Shown one piece after another: positions 55,043-64,000 of a stretch of DNA of 64,000 nucleotides (positions are counted from its first letter, which is position 1; every line of letters begins with the position of its first letter). This stretch comes from Gracilariopsis chorda. Taxonomy: Eukaryota > Rhodophyta > Florideophyceae > Gracilariales > Gracilariaceae. The DNA is taken from the NCBI GenBank assembly GCA_003194525.1, contig NBIV01000282.1:1-64000 (forward strand), read 5' to 3'. The position numbers were made by a program, and so were the translations under genes. The notes under the pieces were generated by a model. The model made no database searches, was not told the DNA's origin, and saw only the letters and a list, made by a program, of their open reading frames with translations.

Positions 55043-57456
55043 ATGGAAAACAACACTGTGTCTTCCTTACGTGACGCTATCCAGTGGGCAGTATGGGAAA
55101 GGTTCACATCCCAAAAACCTTTCGAGGAGCTTGAAAACCGATACAAAATTCCTGAAAGCCGCATCCGTCGTTGGTATCACGCATGGATCCGCACTTATTC
55201 CTCCCGCCAACCAACATGCCCCGCTGAAGTACTAATACCCTTTCGTGGTGCTGGTCGCCCTACGGAACTAACCGAAGAGGAGGAAAAGGAGATCATGAAG
55301 GCAGTTCTGTACTTCCAGGAGAACAATACACCCCTTACCAAAGTTGGAATACAATACCTCGTACAGACTTTTGTGTTGTCGATGAGTCCTGAAGCGCAGA
55401 CATGTATCAGTTTTTGTGATGGACGGCCAACACTCGTATGGCTCGATGGGTTCATGGGTTCATTTGCAGCCGTGACTTGCAGTATAAACCTGTCCTTGTA
55501 ATGGAAGCGGAAAGGGTTGAGGCTTTGACTCCCGCCAAAGTAGCTCGACATATTGCCTTACTTCAAGGGTTGATGACAAGATATTGCATACACAGCGCCA
55601 AACAAGTATTCAATGTAGAAGGGTCTGGAGCTTCGATGTCGAAACTACTTGGTCGAAGCGTGCGAAAGGTGAAGTGCAACGCCCTCAGGGAGGGATTCTG
55701 GGTACTTGAACGCTTTCCCGATATTATCGGTTGTGTAGTGTGTATATGAACTACGCCCCACAATGGTGGGTATGGACACGTGGGACACGGTTTTGGGTCA
55801 ATTGGCGGTTGGCCACAGTAGTGGATGTTGCCACGGAATGTGGAGTATTTTAGTTAATTTTATTTATTATTTTCACACCCATTTCTGGGAAGCTAGTACT
55901 TAGTGCGACGGCGCACTGCCGTCGCACCAGTAAACCTTCCCCAACAAGGGACCCCAACCTGGGGAATTGGCTCTGAGCTTTACCGCCTCTGCGTGTTCTC
56001 AACTCCTCCTTAGAGGGAAGCACCGTAGTGTACGGAAGTTCACCCCCCTTGCACATCTAAAGGAGACCCATCATTGGGAGTACTAATTGTTCCAAGTGTC
56101 TTGGTGTTTCGCCCTGTATAGGGTTATTGTTACCGGCATCGCCATATTTGTTCGTCGCTCTCGCGACTCACTTCGCCCTCTCTTCCTCCTCTTCGCCCTT
56201 CCTTTTTCCCCTTTTTAGGGTAGCACCTCCCGCTATCCGCGGCTCTCGTGTGCGCATCTGCTCACACACCCCCACTTACGTGGAAGCATACCTCTACTGA
56301 GGATCACACCCGCTCACGCGGATACCGATTCTTCGCCTTCACCTCCCTGCGCGAGTCGCGACAGGTGTCCCTGGTCTTACAAACCGGCTTCGCCGTGACA
56401 CCTCTGGGAGGGCTCTACCCAACTGGGTTCACCTCGTGAGAGGAAGATCCTGAACGTCTTTCGGTGTTTTTCCCCTTTGGGGCATTGCACCACAAAAGGG
56501 AGTCGGAAGATTGGACTCCGTTTTCATTCAGAAGTCCGTAAGAACCAGAGGTGCTAGTGAACGGGTGAATGTGATGCCTGTCATCTCCGCTGAGGGCAAA
56601 GCTTGGAAACCAGTAGTGGTACTATGGGGAAAGCGTGCGCATTACAGGTACGTGAACGGCGTATTGCAGACTTTGCATAATTTTTTACCACCTTGCTACC
56701 TATTTCAACGTACTATTCTTGGTGTAGATAGCACTATTTTCTTCGACTGAGCAAAGAAATTCATCGCAGAGACGGATGACGTTAGACGTGGGGAAAACAT
56801 TCTACTTGTATTGGATGGTTACGCGGCTCACCTGTAGTTTTGTACAATGGACCTGCTGCGCAAGAATCGAGTGATCATTGTGGAACTGCCATCTCATACC
56901 AGCCATATCCTGCAGCCTCTGGACGTGAGCATCTTCACAGCTTATAAGTCGTATCTGCAACGCGAGGTTCATCTTATGGCGAGGGTTGTGATGGTATTGG
57001 ATGCTTTTGACATTGCCGACTGCGTCAATATTGTGCTGTCGGAGTCACTGACGATAGCTAATATTCGAAGTGGGTTTGAGCGCACAGAAATATGAATTCA
57101 GTCGACGATGTGTGCAACTTTGGAGCCATTGAAAGATGTGGTGTCTGCTGCCGAGATTAGTCAGAGGTGGAGAGAGTTTAGAAGAGATGTTGGAGAAATA
57201 TTGCCGTCAGTCGCGAAGTCTTGTTAGGGAGTGCAATATAGATGAAAATGGAAACACTAAGGTTACAACGACGTATGGCACGAATTTGACGGCTGAAAGT
57301 GTGTTGAGTGCGCTACAAGTTCGATTGCAAAGAGATCGCTCTACGGAAAGTTTCAAAGAGATTCGGGACTTAATTGACCTGGCTCCGCGTTGCGATGCAT
57401 TGATGAAGCATCTTAGTAAAACACGCGAAAAACGACGCCGTGAGGCAGCAGAGTGA
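55043..57456 (+). pseudogene. pogo/Tigger-like transposase, decayed and interrupted
   Basis: An N-terminal helix-turn-helix of the Pipsqueak/CENP-B type (SLRDAIQWAVWERFTSQKPF, then RIRRWYHAWIRTY, from ATG at 55043) is followed by the CENP-B-like linker GAGRPTELTEEEEKEIMKAV and ISFCDGRPTLVWLDGF. One frame change later comes PAKVARHIALLQ and FNVEGSGASMSKL, where the first catalytic block FNVDETG has Glu-Gly in place of Asp-Glu. After the insert at 55747-56510 it resumes with NVMPVISAEGKAWKPVVVL, then LLVLDGYAAHL (second Asp) and LPSHTSHILQPLDVSIFTAY, the family's hallmark third block. At least two internal stops (56748, 56835). No inverted ends identified. Confidence 0.85.
55747..56510. mobile_element. 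Probable solo LTR inside the pogo relic
   Basis: About 760 bp of non-coding sequence interrupts the pogo reading between its first and second catalytic blocks. It starts near TGTGTATATG. Part of it (ATTTTAGTTAATTTTATTTA preceded by CACGTGGGACACGG) parallels the layout of the gypsy LTR at 4140-4270 without being the same family. It has C/T-rich and G/C palindromic words (GTGCGACGGCGCACTGCCGT) and no coding frame. The exact ends and target duplication are not certain. Confidence 0.5.
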
Positions 57457-58499
57457 CCTGCTCATAACCATGCTGTTCTGGCAATGGTGGAGATTGGGGG
57501 CAAGGAATGTGGTGATGAACAGCCGGATTGAAGATGGGGTTAACAGTTTGGAAGGAAGTGGTTTGGTGCCGTTGGCATACGCTGCTGTATGGTTGTGGTC
57601 GTGTTAAGATTGTGACGGTAACGTGCTGGCCTTGATATAGATTTATCATTGTTTTTGGAGCTCCTGGCACGCCGCCGACACGCGCGGCGAATTTCATTGA
57701 TGTTGGAAAATGGCCTCCTCTGGCGACTTCCATTGTTTTTGTTCTCCCTTTTGAAGTATTGCACCTTCGGCTACGAGACTTTTTTTTCTTGTATTCTGCT
57801 CAAAGATCAATCCAATCAAGCTTTTAGATCGTAAATTGGACGGCTATAAGCTGAGTTATGAGTTTTGATATTCGGGCTTGCAACAGAATGAAGCTCATCC
57901 GACGAATTTCATGTTGAACAGTTATAAACGCATCACATTTTTGGTGCATGATCACTTTTGCCCGTTTTACTGGAGAGAAGCGTTTTTGAGCTCGTGTAAA
58001 ACAAAAATCCATATCCTTTCGGACATTTTTAGAGTACTGGACAGTAACGATTGGCTTTGATTGCCTTCCCTACTGCCTAGATAGCTAAAAACCTTAACAG
58101 AGGCAGAGGATGCTTGAGAGGACAGCGCAGCTCCAGTAACGGTGTTGAAAGACACAAACATAATCATCGTAGAAGTTAGATTCATTTCTTCATAGAATAG
58201 TTAGGCAGGACTGAGATCCCTTCTACGTTTTTTCTCTAGGACCTCGCACATATCGACTTGCGAAATATCAGTCAGCATTACAGTAGTCCAACGGTACTTA
58301 ACGAGATCGACGACGAGCACGAACGTAAAGCTCAGCTAGAGACTTCCTCTCACACTTTATGAGCTCAGCGCTAATCTCGATCCCCAAACCCACCCCATAC
58401 ACCCCACCGCACTCTACATACCACCACGGACTGCCATACAGACACACGACTAGCCCGTCACCTACGACGGGAATAAAACAGCGATGTTAACCAATTGAC
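57457..58499. other. Intergenic region
   Basis: No recognised gene. The sequence just before 58500 (ACCCCACCGCACTC and similar) is C/A-rich and leads into the copia promoter. Confidence 0.35.
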
Positions 58500-61268
58500 A
58501 CAAGAACTATATAAAAACCCACCGACACCCACATACCAAGCGATACTACACAACATTCTCCCATTTTCCAAGCGATGAAATCCAACAGCAACGCCAGATT
58601 CCCTGATCTTGATCCATCGAACTATGCTCCTTGGTACTTTGCATTGGAAAAATATGCAGCAGCCATCGACGCCACAACCCACGTTGAACAGAAATCCGAA
58701 CTCCCAACACACGAACAAGCTCTCAAAGTTTTCATCACAACTCGTAGCAGGCTTCACACTGCCATACCTAGCAGCATCGCACCAGCAACTCCTGGCCTCC
58801 TCCTAGTCCCCGGAGACCAACCCACACCCTATGAACCCGTCCAAAAGACCATTAACAATATAAACCAATCAACGAAATACGACAACAGGTACTTGAAGAC
58901 CGAAGCAGAAAATATATCCAACACCAGAGACACCACAATCGACACGTACCTCAACGAATATGTCCAAATCCAACGGAAATTGACCGCCGCCGGCTAGCCG
59001 GCCATCCACGACGAAGAAACCACCGTCGACTTCATACTCAACGGACTACAGAAAGAGGCGACACTAGTACCCATCATCGATAATCTCCTCACCAACAAAC
59101 CAACTACCATCAAAGAACTCACACGCAAGTTCAAAGTACTGCAAAACGTCTACCGTCCCATCCATGGACCTACAGCGAACACTCCACTCTCTTCAACTTC
59201 ACATAGATTCACTGGATACTACGGCTTTCATCGCACATATAGACCATTCTACCGCCGACCATACCCACTCCCCCGACTTCGACTATCACCTCATCAACAA
59301 CCGTGCAGATTCCACACCTCACTCGGAATACCAGCCCAACACACGGACGCCGAGTGCTGCGATCCACGACACCCCCGCAACCAGCCCAAACTCTCCCACG
59401 CAAATTAAATGCATGTGAGCTACGGCCAACCCTCCATCCTACCCATGCATTACACCCATCACCAAACTCAATACCAGTACCCTCTCTATCACCCATATCC
59501 CCTTCCTCCTCTCCCTAAGCCACAAAACCAACATCACATACCCCCGAAAACCGATTTAATCTTAGAACCCGACACCGAAACCACGTGTACGTTCATCCTT
59601 GAGTCAGGAGCCCACCCAAACCACATCAGCACACCCACCGACGACATGCAAAATGTGAACAGCCCCACACTAGCCTCCATGGTAACCCAACAGCAGAGCC
59701 ACTGCATGCACCATGCAACAATCCAGATACAACCACGCAACAGTAGAAATACCATCAGAACCTACGCCGGGGCCAACCCATCAATCACAGATAAGCTTGT
59801 ATCGGTTCAAGATCTAGCCAAACGCTATGGCTTAGTCACATTCACCTCTAAACAAGCCAACATCTACAATACCAAGAACAGCCCATCCACAAAGTGCCAG
59901 TAGCTCCCTGGATCAATAAACACTACCGCATCAACGGCCAATTCACAATATGACCAAAAGCATATACATCACGAACCATAGCATAGAAACCAAGGAAGAA
60001 AAACACAAAGACCATTCCAAAACCCCAAGCTCTCAAACTCAAACTCTCACTAAAACAAACAGCTCCACCCCCAACCACCAGCCATTACAAGATCCAGACG
60101 ACAACCAATCACTCACTTCCTCACCTCACCAACCCACCGAGCACATACCAACGCTTAACGTTTCCCCACCAACTGGACAATTGGAACATCAAACTGAATC
60201 ATGCAAACGATCACAAACTGGCACAAACCGCACGCAACTGCCTCCTACCAACCATTCCCTCATCCCCTTCCAATGATATATGCCTCACTTGCAGCGCATG
60301 CCGCAACGCCAAGCTAACGCCAGTCCCACACCACCCCAAAACACACAACTACCCCATAGGAGCCTACATCAGCTCCGATACATGTGCTCTTATAAAACCA
60401 ACCTCCACCCACGGCAATAAACATCTTCTCCTCCTCATCTTTGTAGCAAGCCGATACGCAATCGCACATTTCCTAAAAGACAGGAAAGATATACCTCAAT
60501 ATATTGGCCAAACCCTCCACCACATCTCCAAACATATGAATCACCCATTAGGCGACTTGAGAAGCGACAACGCGATGGAATACCTATCACAAAAGATGCA
60601 AAGCATTTCCACAACATACTGGGTCCAGCATCATCTTCGCACAGCTCACCAAACACAGGAAAACTCGATAGTGAAAAAGCAACAGTCGAACGCTCCTTGA
60701 GTCAACGAGGGCTCTCCTCCAGACGGTGCAACTCGACGACTGCTACTGGGAAGACGCCGTTTGGTACACCATGTTTAAATAAAACTTACGACACCACTCT
60801 AGCATCAACACCTCCCCATATCAGATGTGGCACAACCATGAACTCATCTCCAAAGACTATTCACCTTCGGTCAATTAGGTACGGTCCCTATATACGCACC
60901 AAAAACGAAGATTCAGCCCAGAGCAGATCCGGCACGCTATATATACCCTACTTTCCTCCATCAAGTAGTAGTCATCAATATCGGTACCAATCAATACCAA
61001 CAAATCAGGGCAATCGATTTTCATGCATATGAGCGCACCAAGGACCCTACAACACAACCTCGACGTTCAAAGCACGCACCAACTACAAACAAACCCCACC
61101 CACCCATACACAAATTGACACACCACCCCCCCTCTACATCCAGCAAGCCCACAAATACCCCGATGCGCCCCTCTAGAAAAAAGCACACGATGCAGAACTC
61201 CACAACCTCGACTACCATAGCAGAATCCTCTGGTTACCGAAAGGTTTCGAACTACCACATCACGTCAT
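58500..61268 (+). mobile_element. Ty1/copia retrotransposon relic without visible reverse transcriptase
   Basis: A TATA box (ACTATATAAAAACC, about 58508) precedes a gag-like protein from 58575 (FPDLDPSNYAPWYFALEKYA, then TIDTYLNEYVQIQRKLTAAG) that fits copia gag (UBN2-like). A protease-like stretch follows near 59560-59650. Then come pre-integrase and integrase pieces: DKLVSVQDLAKRYGLVTFTS, CLTCSACRNAKLTP, HLLLLIFVASRYAIAHFLK and LGDLRSDNAMEYLSQKM. No reverse transcriptase or RNase H follows; the relic runs out at about 61230, next to Helitron-like unit 6 at 61269. LTRs not identified. Broken in many places. Confidence 0.72.
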
Positions 61269-61749
61269 CTCAACACCCCACTCTTAATGATTTACACATG
61301 TATGAGGGGGGTGCTGTTGATTGATAGGAGGCGGTGCGCCAATTAACCGCTCTGTATGCCCCTCTACGCGCATGCAAAACTGCCATTTGGCGCAACGCCT
61401 CCCTACCACTTAAAAAATTCAGCAGCAGCAGCAGCAGCAAAGCTTCCTGCTTACTGGCTGGCACTCCCATAATGACTGCAGTGCCATCCAGTTACACAAA
61501 GCAACGTGTCGCGCGTTCTCATCATTGGCTGGCACTGCAGTCAATTTAGGCACCAAATAGGCACCTAAACACAAATCCCTACGGCTCCACATACTCTAGG
61601 CGCCGCGGCTCCCCGTGGTTCTACGAGCGCTATTGCGAGCGCAAGCGAGCAAAGTGCTCGGAGAGCCTCCGAACGCCACGAAATACACAAAGCTACAAAA
61701 CCAACGCGGCGCGCAGCGCCGCCCACGGCCGAAGGCCGTTTCCACTTGT
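61269..61749 (+). mobile_element. Helitron-like short unit 6
   Basis: A 481-bp unit starting CTCAACACCCC with the GGGGTGCTG partner, the 5' hairpin (GGAGGCGGTGCGCC), a (CAG)n stretch, the shared body, the 30-bp extra segment also in unit 3, both 3' hairpins and CACTTGT. It directly abuts the copia relic on the left and unit 7 on the right. Confidence 0.78.
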
Positions 61750-63687
61750 CTCTTCATTATAAGTATTTGTTCCTCTATGAGGGGGGTGTTCTTGATTGAA
61801 TGGAGGCGTTGCGCCACAAAATCCTCTTGCACGCCCCCGTTTGCGCATGCAAATCGCCCATTTGGCGCAACGCCTCCCTGCCATTAAAAAAATTCAGCAG
61901 CAGCAGCAGCAGCAAAGCGTTCAGTTAATTAGCTGCTATTGCTGCATGTTGACTGTGCAATGGCTGCTGAATGGCTTGCAATACAATCAAATTGTAGTGC
62001 CAGCCACTCAGCAGCAAAAACCCAGCGGTTCATTCCGACACGTGGCAAATTGCACTGCGCCAGTGCATTGCATTCCAACACGTGGCAAATTGCACTGCGC
62101 CAGTGCAGTGTATACTGAAGTTTCATTGCAGACATGCCTGCAACAGACGTATATACTGCACTGGCGCAGTGCCAAATGCATCTCGCTTGCTGACCCTAAC
62201 CACTTTTTTGCATCCCATTCAGGCTTGGCCAATAGCGCAGTGTCGTAACCTTTTGCTACTTTGGGCACTGTTTGCTGGCCTGGGACCTAGGCAAGGCCGA
62301 GCTCGTGTGCAGGTCGCCACAAGAGTAACCCACTAAGTACCACGGATCTGGGAAAAGTCAGGTGCTCCTCTGTGGTATACTGGTCGTTTGACGGCGATCA
62401 GGAAGTCTGAAGGTTTACCGGACCTAATACCAGCTTGCTGTGCAGGATCCCGGGCGGCCGCCGTGTCGTACCTCTTGGGGCCGGAAAGCACACTTCGGTT
62501 TGTGAGTAAAGGCAGACCAATCCTTACAACCGGACTGCTTCCAGTGGTGCCGCAGGTGTACATGGAGGCCGAGCCAATTGGAAATGTGAGACGAGTGTAC
62601 ACAATCATTCTCAACGAATTGGCGTGGAAGAGTGATCTGTGGACATTGTGCTCGGTTCAAGTGCTGTACCTCACGGAACAAGTACGCCAAGCGGATGATC
62701 CGGCATTTGCGTCGCTGTTACGTTCCATTGCACGAAACACAATATCCAACAACGCTCCACTACCACTCAGATCTACCGGTGGCATGCAAACCGCCTACCA
62801 ATTCCTGTGGAAGTGGCTCACAACACGACGCAAGGAGGATGTGGATCTCAGCAAAATGCTCATGGCCTCCACAAATCAGTTGGTCGACGAACATAATGCG
62901 GCAGCGCTAGATCTGTTTCCTGGTGAGCGCTTCACTCTTCCGTCAGCGACAACCGTGCAACCTGTTCGTGGACAGAACCCAGAGTCTGACTTTGCCAGTT
63001 CTATCGTCCCCGAGTTTGCATATCAGTATGCGCCTACTGTAGTACCGCCTCATAACTTGGACTTGAAGATTGGTGTGCCAGTTATGGTCATTCGGAACGT
63101 GCTGCATCCCGCTGTGGTCAACGGAAAGCTGTTCGTAGTCGTGCGTGTCGATCAATTTACGATGCAGGTGGCTCGATTGGACGAGAACAGACAGGTGCTC
63201 GAACGACAGCTCCTGCATCGTATCGACTTCGAGTTTTCTTTCGCAGATATTCGCATGATTCGAAGGCAGTTTCCCATTCCTCTCGCGTTTGCGGCTACCG
63301 TTCACAAAGGACAGGGAAAGACGTTGGATGGCTTGGTTGTGGATGTGCGATCCAACTTCTTCTGCGCTGGTCAGTTGTATGTTGCATTGTCGCGCGTTCA
63401 AAGGAACGACCATGTGCTGCTCCTGCATGATCCGCAGCTTACACCCTCGAATGCGCACACAATTCATCCCATGCCTGTTCCCATCGCCAACACAGTGCTG
63501 CCTGAAGCCATTCAGTTCTGCATCCCTCCACAACCGTAATCATATCTCTTGCATTCTTCTTTCATTGAATTAAACTACTTGCTTTTCTGCTTTTGCATTC
63601 TCCACCCTCTTTTCTCCTCACCGCTGTTTATCACTCCTCCACCGCGGCGCGCAGCGCCGCCCGCGGCCGAAGGCCGCTTTTTCTTGT
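61750..63687 (+). mobile_element. Helitron-like unit 7, carrying a partial helicase gene
   Basis: A 1938-bp unit. Its first 160 bp are the same 5' end as the short units (TATGAGGGGGGTGTTCTTGA and the 15-bp hairpin stem) and its last 45 bp are the same 3' end. There the second hairpin is GCGGCC-GAA-GGCCGC instead of ACGGCC-GAA-GGCCGT, a paired change. Between lie a duplicated TGCACTGCGCCAGTGCA-type stretch (62040-62115) and the helicase gene 62388-63539. This ties the short units to a helicase-encoding element. Rep nuclease and Walker motifs are absent, so it is itself a deletion form. Confidence 0.78.
62388..63539 (+). CDS. C-terminal half of a Helitron-type Pif1 helicase
   Basis: An open frame of 383 codons without a clear ATG at its 5' side; the first codons are TTG, and the region upstream of about 62560 reads as non-coding in the related inverted copy. 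Visible: ELAWKSDLWTLCSVQVLYLT, then EQVRQADDPAFASLLRSIA (the T-x-N-x-R region of Pif1 helicases), MASTNQLVDEHNAAALDLFP, LKIGVPVMVIRNV, and AATVHKGQGKTLDGLVVDV then GQLYVALSRVQRNDHVLLL (motifs V and VI). The Walker A and DEx boxes are missing, so the protein cannot hydrolyse ATP. The frame is otherwise whole, suggesting recent truncation. Confidence 0.8.
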   Translation: MTAIRKSEGLPDLIPACCAGSRAAAVSYLLGPESTLRFVSKGRPILTTGLLPVVPQVYMEAEPIGNVRRVYTIILNELAWKSDLWTLCSVQVLYLTEQVRQADDPAFASLLRSIARNTISNNAPLPLRSTGGMQTAYQFLWKWLTTRRKEDVDLSKMLMASTNQLVDEHNAAALDLFPGERFTLPSATTVQPVRGQNPESDFASSIVPEFAYQYAPTVVPPHNLDLKIGVPVMVIRNVLHPAVVNGKLFVVVRVDQFTMQVARLDENRQVLERQLLHRIDFEFSFADIRMIRRQFPIPLAFAATVHKGQGKTLDGLVVDVRSNFFCAGQLYVALSRVQRNDHVLLLHDPQLTPSNAHTIHPMPVPIANTVLPEAIQFCIPPQP

Positions 63688-64000
63688 GTCAACACCCCAC
63701 TCTTAATGATTTACACATGTATGAGGGGGGTGTTGTTGACTGACGGGAGGCGTTGCGCCACAAATTCGCTTTGCACGCCCCCGTTTGCGCATGCAAATCA
63801 CCCATTTGGCGCAACGCCTCCCCACCATTCAAAAAATTCAGCAGCAGCAGCAGGAGCAAAGCTTTCTGCTTACTGGCTGGCACTCCCATAATGACTGCAG
63901 TGCCAGCCAGTTACACAAAGCAACGTGTCGCGCTTTCTCATCATTGGCTGGCACTGCAGTCAATTTAGGTAGCAAAACACAAACCATTATGTGTTAAGGT
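63688..64000 (+). mobile_element. Helitron-like unit 8, cut by the window end
   Basis: Starts GTCAACACCCC right after the TTCTTGT end of unit 7, with GGGGTGTTG partner, 5' hairpin (GGAGGCGTTGCGCCA against TGGCGCAACGCCTCC), (CAG)n with one GGA change and the shared body up to the window edge. Confidence 0.75.

Overview
This window is the left end of a eukaryotic chromosome. It opens with C-rich telomere repeats, in the orientation expected for a left end, and runs inward through a subtelomere dominated by mobile elements and decayed host genes. Telomere repeats, a chromodomain LTR element, piggyBac, pogo, Harbinger, Helitron and LINE relics, homeodomains and a CDCA7-type zinc finger together exclude a prokaryote. 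I cannot place the species: the 9-10 nt (A/T)TTTTAGGGG-like repeat resembles no single textbook repeat, and the terminal RecQ-like gene is of the kind best known from fungal subtelomeres. An alga or a fungus-like protist is possible. Base composition is mid-range.

Layout: 1-99 telomere; 234-3108 decayed telomere-linked RecQ-type helicase; 4067-14731 old Ty3/gypsy chromovirus with both LTRs and an antisense reading region before its 3' LTR; 15140-18556 inverted and head-to-tail Helitron-like units, one carrying a Tourist-like MITE; 18644-21477 nearly whole piggyBac element; 21986-23138 tyrosine-recombinase relic; 24063-25206 second Helitron-type helicase relic; 25981-34151 a run of damaged host or host-like genes (unrecognised SANT-like protein, pyruvate dehydrogenase E2, FIST protein, DUF676 lipase, orphan); 34298-35610 Harbinger transposase relic.

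36841-46501 holds two direct copies of a GNAT acetyltransferase gene about 7.6 kb apart, with an orphan gene, a CDCA7-like zinc-finger gene, a thioredoxin-like remnant and LINE relics between and beside them. 49566-50786 is an intact gene for a protein with three homeodomain-like segments. 55043-57456 is a pogo-like transposase relic split by a probable solo LTR. 58500-61268 is a Ty1/copia relic with no visible reverse transcriptase. From 61269 to the window end the same Helitron-like units return head to tail, one of them (61750-63687) carrying the C-terminal half of a Pif1-type helicase.

The most likely functional host genes are the two GNAT genes and the homeodomain gene. The CDCA7-like gene and the orphan at 40198 each need one frame change, so they are either intron-bearing, recently broken or affected by sequence error. 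The most distinctive signal is the Helitron-like tandem array: short and helicase-bearing units share the same 5' hairpin and the same paired 3' hairpins, with a compensatory base-pair change.
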